Numbered from the stretch's first letter, positions 7,989-17,129 are shown. The stretch: DNA of 25,731 nucleotides from DAONFI01 sp035403485 (GCA_964536835.1 CAZIAZ010000043.1:1-25731); one strand, 5' to 3'. Numbers and translations: made by a program. Notes: generated by a model from the letters alone, not told the origin.

Positions 7989-8402
7989 ATGAATGAAACA
8001 TCGAACAATTATTATTTCACGGTCATAGTACTGCTGGTTGTCATGCTTGTCGCAATGGCTGGCCTATGGGTCATGGAACATAAAAAACTCAACAGAGCAG
8101 TGGCGTTCATACGCATTCAACAGAACGAAAAACAGACGCAGGACACCAGACTGCGAGATATGCTCCTGAATGCGACAGTGGAAAAAAATCACATGCTCGA
8201 CCGCGACAGTTTCGTCAAAAAGGGTGTGACGATAAACGGCAGGCTGGCCGATGTTTTTGTCGTAACCGCCGATGACGCCGCAAAAGCCGGCCTGCTGGAC
8301 GGCGACATAATTTTCGTCGGCAAAACATTTACGCCGTCAACACAGCCGTCGCCGGCCCCAAAAATATCGAAAACAGCGGAGATTAAAAACACCGGACAAT
8401 GA
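7989..8402 (+). CDS. small single-span membrane protein of the mre operon
   Basis: A 137-residue protein I do not recognise. Residues 9-29 form one transmembrane helix. Residues 30-65 are charged and probably helical, followed by a small folded segment (RLADVFVVTADDAAKAGLLDGDIIFVG) whose GLLDGDIIFVG end resembles the carboxylate-loop half of a PDZ domain, though it is too short for a whole one. The tail is rich in Pro, Ser and Thr. It starts one base after the radical SAM gene and its stop overlaps mreC as ATGA, so it is translated together with the elongation proteins. A bitopic partner of MreC or RodA is a reasonable guess but unproved. Confidence 0.75.
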   Translation: MNETSNNYYFTVIVLLVVMLVAMAGLWVMEHKKLNRAVAFIRIQQNEKQTQDTRLRDMLLNATVEKNHMLDRDSFVKKGVTINGRLADVFVVTADDAAKAGLLDGDIIFVGKTFTPSTQPSPAPKISKTAEIKNTGQ

Positions 8403-9394
8403 CGCATTTCAAACCATCCAAGCCGACGCTGTTGTCGGCGTTCATAGTGCTGTCGGCGGCATTGACGTTTCTCGGCCCCGATTCCGCCGGCGCATTGCGT
8501 GCCAGGCTGCACTGGATGCTCGCGCCGCTGGGCGACGCAGGAATGGCCGTCACAACCGCGTTCAAAAATCTCACCACCCCTTCCGAACCGATAATCACGC
8601 AGCGATACGCACAGCAGTTGAAGCAGGAAAACGTGCTTCTTCGTCAGCAGCTTGAATCGATGGAGGCAAGGCTGTTGCGAGTGCTGGGCACGCTCCAGGA
8701 CGGCCAAGCCGAATTCAGCCACCTTTTCGGGCCGAGAAAAGACGTACCCGTTGAATTCATCGCCGCACGGGTCGTAGCCGCCGATTCGCTGCCTTACGGC
8801 TGGTCGCGAGTGCTCAACGAAGGCCGTGACCAGGGCATCCGCAATGGCATGTACGCCACCCAACTCCGTGTGATACACGACCGCTCGAAACAGATAACCG
8901 GCAATCCGATGGTGATATCCGGCGCGACGGTCGTCGGCAGAGTCATAGAATCGGGCGCATTCACATCGCGGCTGGCGTTGCTGACTGACGGCGGATTCGA
9001 AATGTACGGCCAGATACGCCGCGTAATCGACCCTCGCAATCCGCGCATGATTCGTTACCGCGCGCGTATGCGGAGACTGTCGCCGCAGATAAACGAACCT
9101 GTGCCGGTGTTCGTAAAAGGCGACGGCCGTGAACACATGGTGGCTATCGAGGTGAAAAAATTACACGAAATACGGCCCGGCGACATTCTGCAGACCCAGC
9201 CGGACGACGGCGCGCTGCCGGCTGAGGTGAATGTCGGCGTGGTAGACCGCGTAGAAGATGACGCTCAAAACGCCGGCATGGTCAAGCTGTACATCAAGCC
9301 GCTGACGAACATGGCCGCACTGCGGGAAGTGATGATAGTAATTCCGGCACTGGGGCGGCTGGAAACTGTGGGCCACAGGGGGACGCAACGATGA
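8399..9394 (+). CDS. mreC: rod shape-determining protein MreC
   Basis: A periplasmic scaffold of the elongation complex that activates PBP2-RodA. The product has 331 residues: a transmembrane helix at about 11-30, a coiled coil at about 62-100 (QRYAQQLKQENVLLRQQLES and onward), then the two-barrel MreC domain with VIHDRSKQITGNPMVISGATVVGRVIESG and the LLTDGGFEMYGQIRR segment. It overlaps both the preceding ORF and mreD by 4 bases. mreB, the usual upstream partner, is not in the window. Confidence 0.9.
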   Translation: MTHFKPSKPTLLSAFIVLSAALTFLGPDSAGALRARLHWMLAPLGDAGMAVTTAFKNLTTPSEPIITQRYAQQLKQENVLLRQQLESMEARLLRVLGTLQDGQAEFSHLFGPRKDVPVEFIAARVVAADSLPYGWSRVLNEGRDQGIRNGMYATQLRVIHDRSKQITGNPMVISGATVVGRVIESGAFTSRLALLTDGGFEMYGQIRRVIDPRNPRMIRYRARMRRLSPQINEPVPVFVKGDGREHMVAIEVKKLHEIRPGDILQTQPDDGALPAEVNVGVVDRVEDDAQNAGMVKLYIKPLTNMAALREVMIVIPALGRLETVGHRGTQR

Positions 9395-9951
9395 TACGAT
9401 GGATACCGTTTCTGTTGCTGACCTACGTGCTGGTACTCGTGCAGACGACGGTCGGCCGCATACTGACAATGGAGCAGTTCAGCGTCGGGCCGTTCGGGCC
9501 GGATTTGCTGATACCGCTGGCGGTGTTCGTGGCGTTTTACGCCAAAGACGTTTACGACGCGATGCTCTGCGGCTGGGTTATCGGCATATTCATAGACCTC
9601 ACAACCGCCGGCGGAGGAGGCGCGCCGACGCGGGTAGGGCCGATGGCTATAATACTCGCACTGGCGATGTGGGTTACGTTCAACGCACGCGACTGGCTGT
9701 ATCGCGAAAAAGTTCTGCCGCAATTCATAGTCGGCGGGCTGCTGTGTTTCACGACGCATTTCCTGTGGTGCGTGGTTCAGATATTTTTTGCATCGCGAGG
9801 CTGGGGGCTGCTGGGCAGCCTCTGCATACAGGTACTGCTGAGCAGCCTGTATACGGCACTGCTTACGCCGCCGGCATTCATGCTGCTGTGGCTGTGCAGA
9901 AAATGGCTGTTCGCCATGAGCACGTCGTCGCGTTCGCGGCGAAACCGTTGA
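9391..9951 (+). CDS. mreD: rod shape-determining protein MreD
   Basis: A 186-residue polytopic membrane protein with about five hydrophobic spans and a short basic tail (SSRSRRNR). It starts inside the mreC stop (ATGA) and lies 19 bases before mrdA. The conserved GPFGPDLLIPLAVFVAFY and GWVIGIFIDL segments and the position between mreC and PBP2 support MreD, the membrane subunit of the elongation complex. Sequence conservation in this family is low, so the call leans partly on context. Confidence 0.85.
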   Translation: MIRWIPFLLLTYVLVLVQTTVGRILTMEQFSVGPFGPDLLIPLAVFVAFYAKDVYDAMLCGWVIGIFIDLTTAGGGGAPTRVGPMAIILALAMWVTFNARDWLYREKVLPQFIVGGLLCFTTHFLWCVVQIFFASRGWGLLGSLCIQVLLSSLYTALLTPPAFMLLWLCRKWLFAMSTSSRSRRNR

Positions 9952-9970
9952 TACCGGAGATTTTTCAGAG

Positions 9971-11935
9971 GTGTACAAATTCCGTTTAAAAATCCTGTTA
10001 AGCCTTATAATAATCGTCTTCCTTGCAATGCTGGGACGGCTGGTGCAGATGCAGCTTGTCGAAGGTCACAAATACAGGGAAAAAGCCAAACGCTCCCTGC
10101 AGACGTTCTCATTGATACCAGCGCAGCGCGGCCGAATTTTCGACCGTAACGGCGCAATCCTCGCCACCGACGAAGCCTGCCACGATTTCTGCATGGACTA
10201 CCGCTTCATGACCGCCAATCAGCCGTGGCGCGACCGACAAATACGAAATATCGCCAAAAAGGAAGACATCTCACGGCAGCGGGCTACCGAAGAATTTGAA
10301 TCCAGGGAAGCATATACCTGGCAGCTCGCCGAACAGGCGGCCCAGCAGAGCGGCGAAGACCTCCGCGAAAGCGTGGGCGGCATACGAAGAACCATCGAAC
10401 GGATGAAAAATCGCACCGGCAGAAACATACGCGAAGAAATCGTCTCCCATCCGGTGATTAAAGGCCTTACCGAATCGCAGGTGAACGCCCTGCGGCCGGC
10501 GATGGAAAAAACCGTCGGCGTATCGCTCACGCCCAGCCACAAACGATTCTACCCATTCGCCGACGTCGCATGTCACATCATCGGCACAACGCGGCGGGTC
10601 TTCTATGAAGACCTACAGCAGCGAAACGTAAACGATGAAGACGTCGACTGGCTGGAACGCATGAAACGCAACTATGCACCAACAGACACCATCGGAGAAA
10701 GCGGCGTCGAACGCGCATGCGAGGAACAGTTGCGATTCACCCGCGGCTACAAGCGGGAAAACTACAGCGGCGACGTTCTGGCGTATGAGCCGCCGAAAAA
10801 CGGCAAAGACGTACAAATAACGCTGGATATCGAACTGCAGCGCGTGCTTACCAAGATATTCGCGGACACAAAGCATACCGGCAGTATAGTTGTCATGGAC
10901 GTGCCGACTGGCGAAATACTCGCCATGGTATCATGGCCGACGTACGACAATAACAATTTCCGCCAACTGTATCCGCAACTGCTGGCGGATAAGGTCAATC
11001 TGCCGTTACACCATCGCGCAGTAGCGGCCACGTATGCCCCTGGTTCGACAATCAAACCGTTCACCGGCCTTATCGCGTCGGAACTGGGCAGGCTATCCGC
11101 CGATGAAATAATAACCTGCACCGGCGAAAACCGGCTGGCCCGCAACGGCAAGCCGCGATGTTTTATCTACAAGGAATATCATACGACTCACGGCGACCTT
11201 ACGCTCAGCGACGCACTGAAAGTGAGCTGCAATATTTATTTCGTGACAGCCGCCGACAGGATAGGCTCGGCAATGCTTGCCCAAAAACTGCACGACTTCG
11301 GTTTTGGCGAATATCCACACACCGGCCTGCCGGAGGAACGGGACGGCATCGTCGGCGATGAAACGTATCTGCGCAAAAACTTCAATCGCGGATTCTATCG
11401 CAGCGACGCATGGTTCATCGGCATGGGCCAGGGCGTATTCACAGCATCGCCGATTCAGATAGCCGCCGCAGTCGCAACCATCGCGAGAGACGGCGTATAT
11501 CTTTCGCCAAAACTGATGCGCGGCGACGAATTTCCTCAGAAAGTCAGACAGATTCCTATTCCGCAGCATACGCTCGACATGGTGCGGGAAGGCATGGGCA
11601 GGGTCGTCAACGAACAGGGCGGCACTGCATATAAAACGTGGAATCTCGGCGAAGTGCCGGATGTTACGGTCTGCGGCAAAACCGGCACGGCTCAGACGCC
11701 GCCGATGCGTATAGACTCCAACCATGACGGCAAAATCACGACCGATGATACGATTGTAAAAACTGGCGACATGTCGTGGATGATGGCTTTCGCGCCGAAA
11801 GACAATCCGCAGATTGCAGTCTCCGTACTGGTGGAATATTCCGACGGCGGCGGCGGTGCGGATTGCGGGCCTATCGTCAAGGAAGTAGTAAGGCAGTGTG
11901 AAAAATTCGGCTATATCAAGGGGGCGGCGCAATGA
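9971..11935 (+). CDS. mrdA: penicillin-binding protein 2 (elongation transpeptidase)
   Basis: The monofunctional class B transpeptidase that crosslinks peptidoglycan during side-wall growth, in complex with RodA. The 654-residue product starts at GTG. It has a single N-terminal membrane anchor (about 7-25), a pedestal domain beginning with the PAQRGRIFDRNG motif, and a transpeptidase domain with all three motifs: S359-T-I-K362, S419-C-N421 and K570-T-G572. Directly after KTG, the loop at residues 582-593 (DSNHDGKITTDD) matches the 12-residue EF-hand calcium loop in every liganding position; E. coli PBP2 has an unrelated insertion in this place. The stop overlaps the rodA start by 4 bases. Confidence 0.93.
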   Translation: MYKFRLKILLSLIIIVFLAMLGRLVQMQLVEGHKYREKAKRSLQTFSLIPAQRGRIFDRNGAILATDEACHDFCMDYRFMTANQPWRDRQIRNIAKKEDISRQRATEEFESREAYTWQLAEQAAQQSGEDLRESVGGIRRTIERMKNRTGRNIREEIVSHPVIKGLTESQVNALRPAMEKTVGVSLTPSHKRFYPFADVACHIIGTTRRVFYEDLQQRNVNDEDVDWLERMKRNYAPTDTIGESGVERACEEQLRFTRGYKRENYSGDVLAYEPPKNGKDVQITLDIELQRVLTKIFADTKHTGSIVVMDVPTGEILAMVSWPTYDNNNFRQLYPQLLADKVNLPLHHRAVAATYAPGSTIKPFTGLIASELGRLSADEIITCTGENRLARNGKPRCFIYKEYHTTHGDLTLSDALKVSCNIYFVTAADRIGSAMLAQKLHDFGFGEYPHTGLPEERDGIVGDETYLRKNFNRGFYRSDAWFIGMGQGVFTASPIQIAAAVATIARDGVYLSPKLMRGDEFPQKVRQIPIPQHTLDMVREGMGRVVNEQGGTAYKTWNLGEVPDVTVCGKTGTAQTPPMRIDSNHDGKITTDDTIVKTGDMSWMMAFAPKDNPQIAVSVLVEYSDGGGGADCGPIVKEVVRQCEKFGYIKGAAQ

Positions 11936-13233
11936 GCAAGACCGGCCCACGGCTGATTGGCCTGTTTATCATGCTGGCGATGATGCTTCTAATGACCATC
12001 GGCATCTCAGCCATCCATACATCGGAACTGGCGGAAGGCGTATCGAGCGGTTATTGCGAAAAGCAGATAATATTCGCCGCCATCGGCATAGCCGTATTCT
12101 TCGCATTCAGCGTCATACCTTATCCGCGTTTCGGCCAGATAGCGTATGCCTTTTTCGGCTTTTCACTACTGCTGCTGCTCATAGTGGGCCTGTCGCGGCT
12201 AACGCATTCGAGTTCTTTTCTGATTCGCCCCAAGAACGGCGCGTACAGGTGGATTAACATGGGCTTTGCCGAACTTCAGCCGTCTGAACTTGCCAAGCTG
12301 GCAGAGATACTGCTGCTGGCGTGGTATCTGCGGCTGGGCAGCCATTACCGCAAGCTGGCCGGCCTGAGCGTACCGTTCATACTCACGTTCGTGCCGCTGT
12401 TCCTGATTCTCATAGAACCCGACCTGGGCACGAGCATACTGCTCATACCCGTGCTGTTCACCATGCTGTTCATGGCCGGCGCGAAGATGTCCCACCTGGG
12501 CGGCATAATAATCTGCACCATTATAGTGATGTTTTTCCCGATTCCGACTCATACGCAGGACATGGGCGAAAAGGAACTCGACTCACGCAAGGCAACGGCA
12601 TACTGGGTCAGCCCGTCCGGCGACATGATAGTCAGCGCAGCGCCGTTAGCCGTCATGGAATTCCACCAGCTGCAACGTATCGACGGATGGCTGAGGCAGA
12701 ACGACCCGGAAATAGAAAAAAACAAAGGCTATCAGCTTTCACGTTCAAAAATAACGCTCGGCTGCGGCCAGCTTTCCGGCAGAGGCGATTGGGATGACGC
12801 AGATTTTTACTTCCGCACCCTGCCGGAAGACCACACGGATTTCATCTTCAGCATAATAGGCGGACAATGGGGTTTTATCGGCTGCACGGCGGTATTAACG
12901 CTCTATCTGGTGATTATAATACTCGGCGTGGAAATAGCGGCATCGACGGATGAGCCGTTCGGCCGGCTGTTGGCGATAGGCGTAATATCGCTGTTCGTTT
13001 CGCAGATTGTCATCAATACAGCCATGACGATGGGACTTCTGCCGATAACCGGCATGACTCTGCCGCTGATAAGTTACGGCGGCTCATCGCTGTTGGTGAA
13101 CTGTGCCGCGATTGGCCTTCTTGTCAACGTAGCCGGCCGCAAACCGATAATGCTTTCCCGCAAACCGTTCGAACACAGCGACGATTATGGCGTAGCGCCA
13201 TACCGGCCGCTTGAATTCCCTCCAGGGCCGTGA
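11932..13233 (+). CDS. rodA: SEDS peptidoglycan glycosyltransferase RodA
   Basis: Polymerises lipid II into glycan strands for cell elongation, paired with the PBP2 encoded just upstream (ATGA overlap). The product has 433 residues and about ten membrane spans. SEDS landmarks are AYRWINMGFAELQPSELAK, EPDLGTSILL, EDHTDFIFSIIGGQWG with Asp303 at the position of the essential aspartate of E. coli RodA, and the closing PLISYGGSSLL. The extracytoplasmic loop between about residues 205 and 285 is longer than in E. coli RodA. The C-terminal tail after the last span is about 25 residues. Confidence 0.94.
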   Translation: MSKTGPRLIGLFIMLAMMLLMTIGISAIHTSELAEGVSSGYCEKQIIFAAIGIAVFFAFSVIPYPRFGQIAYAFFGFSLLLLLIVGLSRLTHSSSFLIRPKNGAYRWINMGFAELQPSELAKLAEILLLAWYLRLGSHYRKLAGLSVPFILTFVPLFLILIEPDLGTSILLIPVLFTMLFMAGAKMSHLGGIIICTIIVMFFPIPTHTQDMGEKELDSRKATAYWVSPSGDMIVSAAPLAVMEFHQLQRIDGWLRQNDPEIEKNKGYQLSRSKITLGCGQLSGRGDWDDADFYFRTLPEDHTDFIFSIIGGQWGFIGCTAVLTLYLVIIILGVEIAASTDEPFGRLLAIGVISLFVSQIVINTAMTMGLLPITGMTLPLISYGGSSLLVNCAAIGLLVNVAGRKPIMLSRKPFEHSDDYGVAPYRPLEFPPGP

Positions 13234-13237
13234 TGAT

Positions 13238-14155
13238 ATGAACATGAACCGACCTTTTCCAAAACCTGCATTCGAACTTGACGCCCGGCAGCAACCGCAT
13301 CGGGAAGAGCTGACGCTCGGCGACGGTTACGTCACTAGCGTATACGTCCACGATGAACCCGCCGGCGTATCAGCCGATATTCCCGTAGTCTACATGCACG
13401 GAATTCAGTCGCACCCGGGCTGGTTTTATCGAAGTGCGCGCACATTAGCCGACGCCGGCCATCGAGTCTTTCAGGTAACGCGTCGCGGCAGCGGCGACAA
13501 CTCAATAAAGCGTGGCCATTGTAAAAATCCGCGGCAGCTTTTCGACGACATCGACTGCGCGATTGATTTCGCACTAAAAACGACCGGCAAGGGAAAAGCA
13601 ATCCTGCTCGGCGTAAGCTGGGGCGGCAAACTAATATGCGCCTATGCGCTTTCAGACGCGGCACGACGCCAAAAAACGGCAAAGCTCGTCTTAATAGCGC
13701 CAGGCCTGTTTTCGCTCATAGACGTGCCGGCGGCTAAAAAACTCGCAATCGCCGCCTGCCTCATGACCGGCTTGCGTAAAACAACTTTCAATATCCCGCT
13801 TGGCGACGCTGAACTTTTTACAGCCAACCCGGCGATGCAGAAATATCTGTTGGACGACGAATTTCAACTGCACGGGGCTACGGCGAAATTCATGTTCACA
13901 AGCAGGCTGCTTGACCTCGCAATACGTAAAGCGTCTGCCGGCTCGCTGGATATACCGGTCGATACGATACTTTCGTCAAATGACAGAATCATCGACAACG
14001 CGGCTACCCGGCGATGGCTGTGTCGCGTCTGCGGCAGTGAAAATAACATTCGAACACTCCGCGGCGAACATACGCTTGAATTCGAGTCGAACGCCACGGA
14101 ATTCCTGCAAGCCGCCACAGACGCATGCAGAACGAAAAACCCCGAAAAATCTTAA
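13238..14155 (+). CDS. alpha/beta hydrolase
   Basis: A 305-residue hydrolase-fold protein; the ATG at 13238, five bases after the rodA stop, is preferred to an upstream start inside rodA. Recognisable parts are the HG oxyanion motif (YMHGIQSHPGWF), the nucleophile elbow GVSWGG with Ser127, Asp249 in SSNDRIID and His278 in RGEHTLEFE, a complete catalytic triad. There is no signal peptide or membrane span, so it is probably cytoplasmic. The family covers esterases, lipases and thioesterases, and the substrate is not predictable. It is the last gene of the rod run, perhaps carried along for expression only. Confidence 0.8.
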   Translation: MNMNRPFPKPAFELDARQQPHREELTLGDGYVTSVYVHDEPAGVSADIPVVYMHGIQSHPGWFYRSARTLADAGHRVFQVTRRGSGDNSIKRGHCKNPRQLFDDIDCAIDFALKTTGKGKAILLGVSWGGKLICAYALSDAARRQKTAKLVLIAPGLFSLIDVPAAKKLAIAACLMTGLRKTTFNIPLGDAELFTANPAMQKYLLDDEFQLHGATAKFMFTSRLLDLAIRKASAGSLDIPVDTILSSNDRIIDNAATRRWLCRVCGSENNIRTLRGEHTLEFESNATEFLQAATDACRTKNPEKS

Positions 14156-14204
14156 AAAATTTGATGAATGTAAAAAGCTGTTGATAACTTTTTCCGGACC
14201 TTTT

Positions 14205-14408
14205 GGGCTACAGCCTAAGGCCTTTGTTTTCAGAGCGTTAAAAAATTCGCGAAAAAAGATAAAAATTTCCATTTTCCCCTTTTATTTTTTATCGCCGTCG
14301 GCTGCGACGTTCAGGGCATTGACAGCGGTTTGACTGCAAGTTATCCTGAGCCGACTAAAAAACGTATCATCAATATTGGTACGAATTTAAGGGCTACGGC
14401 CCATAAGG
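14205..14408 (+). repeat. two small hairpin repeats in the bamA leader
   Basis: GGGCTACAGCC-TAAGG at 14205-14220 and GGGCTACGGCCCATAAGG at 14391-14408 are related direct copies. The second can fold as GGGC-TACG-GCCC, a stem closed by a cUNCGg-type tetraloop. Both lie in the 325-base gap before bamA, which is otherwise AT-rich and has no ORF. The second is followed by three AATCGG units at 14409-14429. Confidence 0.45.
14319..14347 (+). promoter_or_regulatory. sigma-70 promoter candidate for bamA
   Basis: A perfect TTGACA (14319-14324), a 17-base spacer and TATCCT (14342-14347). Transcription would start near 14354, giving a leader of about 127 bases that includes the GGGC-TACG-GCCC hairpin. 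This suggests bamA is transcribed separately from the rod genes. Confidence 0.55.
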
Positions 14409-14480
14409 AATCGGAATTAATCGGAATCGGTTTATTTTAGCGCTCTTTTTGAACAAGGGCCAACGCTGGGAGTATATAAG

Positions 14481-16865
14481 GTGAAGACGCTGCTGAGAAT
14501 TTTTCTGGCGGCTGGGGTTTTCCTCAGCTTTGCCTCGTCGGGTCTTGCAGACAAGTCCCCCGATCTTACCGTCGTCGAAATCAAGGTCGAGGGGAATAAA
14601 ACCACCAGCCGCAATGCCGTGCTGAGTTATATCAAAATTCGCGAAGGCATGCCCTACAGCGAAGATGCAGTTCGCGCCGACCGCGACAGGCTGATGCAGA
14701 GCGGCCGCTTCGACGCAGCCGACGTCAAGAGCACTGTGACCGACAAAGGCGTAGTGCTTACGTTCGTGGTTTCGGAAAGGCCCGAAATCTCCCGACTGAT
14801 GATAGAAGGCAACCGACACTTTTCCGAAGAGGAACTCCTCAAGGATATCCCATTCGCCCAGGGCGACCCGCTCAACCCGGCAAATATCGAACAGGGCAAG
14901 CTCGCGCTGCTGAACAAGTATCGCGGCGAAGGTTACTACCTGGCGGACGTCAAAGTCAACAGGGTCATGAAAGACGGCGGCTACCAGGTCATATACTCCA
15001 TAGAAGAAGGCCCCCAGAGCATCATCACCAAAGTACGGTTCGACGGCAATCACTACTTCTCCAAAGCCAGCCTCATCATGCGTACGCAAACCAAGGCCAA
15101 GCTCTTCCCCTTCATCAAGGGCTATCTCAACATGGAGAAGATAGACCGCGACATAATTTCCATCCGTAACGCGTACGTCCAGGAAGGTTTCCTGGACGCC
15201 GAAGTCGGCCGTGAACTGGAGTTCAGTGCAGATAAATCCAAAGTCACCGTCGTCTTCAAGATAAACGAAGGCCCCCGCTACCGCGTCAATGAAATCATTT
15301 TCAAAGGCAACAAGGTATACAGCGGCGAACAGCTCCTGGAACAGATAAAGTTCCACCGCGAATCGTTCTTCACCGGCGAAACCCTTCAGATAGACGTAAA
15401 ATCCATCAAAGCCGCTTACGGTGAAATAGGCTATATCGACGCCGACATAATCGCACACAAGCAGTTCATTAGCCCCGATTCGCCTGCACCGGAATGGGCC
15501 AGAAACATAGACGGCGGAAGCCCGGCGCTGCTGAACCTGATTTTTGAAATCGACGAAAAAGATCGCTACCAGATTGGCGCTATCCGCATCCAGGGCAACG
15601 ACGTAACCCAGGAACGCGTCATCCGTCGCGAACTGCGGTTCTATCCCGAAGAACGCTGCGACACGGTCGCCATCGAACGGTCGAAGGTCCGCCTGCAGGA
15701 ACTGCAAATCTTCAAATCGGTGGAAATCAAGCCCGTCAGCGTGCCTGACCCGGGCAATCCCGATAAGTTCATTCCCGGCGTAAAGGATATCGTCGTTGAA
15801 GTTGAAGAAGGCAAGTCGTCAAACTTCATAGCTGGCGTAGGCGTTAGTACCAATAACGGCCTTCTGGGCACCGTTTCATTGACCTACAGAAACTTCAACA
15901 TAATGGACTGGCCCAAAACTTGGGCAGACTTCATCAAGGCCAGGAGTTTCAAAGGCGCAGGCCAGACGTTCCAGTTGACGGCTGAGCCCGGCACAGAACT
16001 CATGCGTTTCACCGCATCGTGGTTTACGCCATATATCTTTGATCAGCCTTATTCCGTCGGAACAAAGGCATACTACTTCACCCGCGATTATGACCGCTAT
16101 GACGTCAGACGTCTTGGCCTGCAGACAAGCCTCGGCCATACGTTCAAAAATCGCTGGGCCGGCGAAGTTTCCGTCAACTACGAAAACGTCAATGAAGATG
16201 CCGACAGCGATGCCTGCCAGGAAATATGGGACGATCGCGGCGATTATAACTTCGTAAGATTCCGCGGCGCATTGGTGCGTGACCGTACCGACAGCCGCTG
16301 GGACCCGTCCACCGGCGACCGTTTCAGCTTCAGTTATGAACAGACGGCCGGCACGGCTACGTTCGGTAAATTCGACGCAAACTACAGAATCTATCGTACG
16401 CTATATGTCGACCCTCTCGACCGCAAACACATTCTGTCCGGCCGCATCGCCTATGGCCAGATGGTCGGCGACGACATTCCAGTATTTGAAAAGTACTACG
16501 GCGGCGGCATCGGTTCGATACGCGGATTTGAATATCGCGGCATCAGCCCGCGCGGCCATTATCGCGGCACCGACATAATAAAGAAGAACGACCCCATCGG
16601 CGGCGACATGATGTTCTACGCCGGCAGTGAATATACCTTCCCGCTGATAGGCGAAAACCTCAGAGGCGTACTGTTCATCGATTCCGGCACAGTCGAAGAA
16701 AGCTGCTCGTTTACGAACTATCGCATATCGATAGGTGCCGGCCTCCGCATCAAAATCCCATTCATGGGGCCTGTACCCATGGCGCTGGACTTCGGCATAC
16801 CGGTCATGAAAGCCGAATATGACGATACGCAAATTCTGAGCTTTTCTGTCGGATGGAGTTTTTAA
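14481..16865 (+). CDS. bamA: outer membrane protein assembly factor BamA
   Basis: Inserts beta-barrel proteins into the outer membrane. The 794-residue product starts at GTG with GGGAG about ten bases upstream. Residues 1-24 are a signal peptide ending near SSGLA. Several POTRA domains follow (about 28-430); their repeated VxGN and INEGPRYRV patterns are clear. The C-terminal Omp85 barrel covers about 440-794, with the IRGFEYRG motif of the lumenal loop 6 (near residues 680-687) and the aromatic end VGWSF. Length and domain order are typical of BamA rather than TamA. No lpxD, skp/ompH or rseP follows, unlike in proteobacteria; the next features are a repeat element and a terminator. Confidence 0.94.
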   Translation: MKTLLRIFLAAGVFLSFASSGLADKSPDLTVVEIKVEGNKTTSRNAVLSYIKIREGMPYSEDAVRADRDRLMQSGRFDAADVKSTVTDKGVVLTFVVSERPEISRLMIEGNRHFSEEELLKDIPFAQGDPLNPANIEQGKLALLNKYRGEGYYLADVKVNRVMKDGGYQVIYSIEEGPQSIITKVRFDGNHYFSKASLIMRTQTKAKLFPFIKGYLNMEKIDRDIISIRNAYVQEGFLDAEVGRELEFSADKSKVTVVFKINEGPRYRVNEIIFKGNKVYSGEQLLEQIKFHRESFFTGETLQIDVKSIKAAYGEIGYIDADIIAHKQFISPDSPAPEWARNIDGGSPALLNLIFEIDEKDRYQIGAIRIQGNDVTQERVIRRELRFYPEERCDTVAIERSKVRLQELQIFKSVEIKPVSVPDPGNPDKFIPGVKDIVVEVEEGKSSNFIAGVGVSTNNGLLGTVSLTYRNFNIMDWPKTWADFIKARSFKGAGQTFQLTAEPGTELMRFTASWFTPYIFDQPYSVGTKAYYFTRDYDRYDVRRLGLQTSLGHTFKNRWAGEVSVNYENVNEDADSDACQEIWDDRGDYNFVRFRGALVRDRTDSRWDPSTGDRFSFSYEQTAGTATFGKFDANYRIYRTLYVDPLDRKHILSGRIAYGQMVGDDIPVFEKYYGGGIGSIRGFEYRGISPRGHYRGTDIIKKNDPIGGDMMFYAGSEYTFPLIGENLRGVLFIDSGTVEESCSFTNYRISIGAGLRIKIPFMGPVPMALDFGIPVMKAEYDDTQILSFSVGWSF

Positions 16866-16942
16866 AAACGAAAAGACAACATTTGAACGGCTGATTTATT
16901 TTAAAAGTATTCAAACTGACCGATTTAACGGTTTCCAGAATA

Positions 16943-17129
16943 CTAGAGGGCGTTCTCAATTAAACTGTGAGACGCAAATGAGTGGCAATTATGCAGATGC
17001 AAGGAACAAAAACGACTGCGAATTTGTCAATTCGCTGAGTTTTTGTGACGCCGCAGATGCATGATTGCCACTCACAGCCTTTAATATCTTATTTTTTGCG
17101 GCCGCAGGGTAATTGAGAACGGCCTCTAG
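16943..17129. mobile_element. 187-base MITE-like hairpin element
   Basis: Terminal inverted repeats of 19 bases (16943-16961 and 17111-17129, one mismatch) have consensus CTAGAGGSCGTTCTCAATT. Inside is a second, nearly continuous palindrome from 16979 to 17074: TGAGTGGCAAT pairs with ATTGCCACTCA, AAAAAC pairs with GTTTTT, and the centre is GCGAATT-TGTC-AATTCGC at 17018-17035. Several paired positions differ between arms, so the arms are not a simple recent duplication. There is no ORF. It sits between the bamA stop and the terminator at 17177. Related tips (TAGAGC-GTTCTC) occur elsewhere in the window. Confidence 0.7.

Noticed and set aside
8189..9136. 315-codon minus-strand frame
   Set aside because: Antisense to mreC, composition unlike a natural protein, no start signals.
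14394..15707. 437-codon open frame on the minus strand
   Set aside because: It lies wholly opposite bamA and its leader, has no recognisable domain, and bamA is certain. It is a codon-bias shadow.
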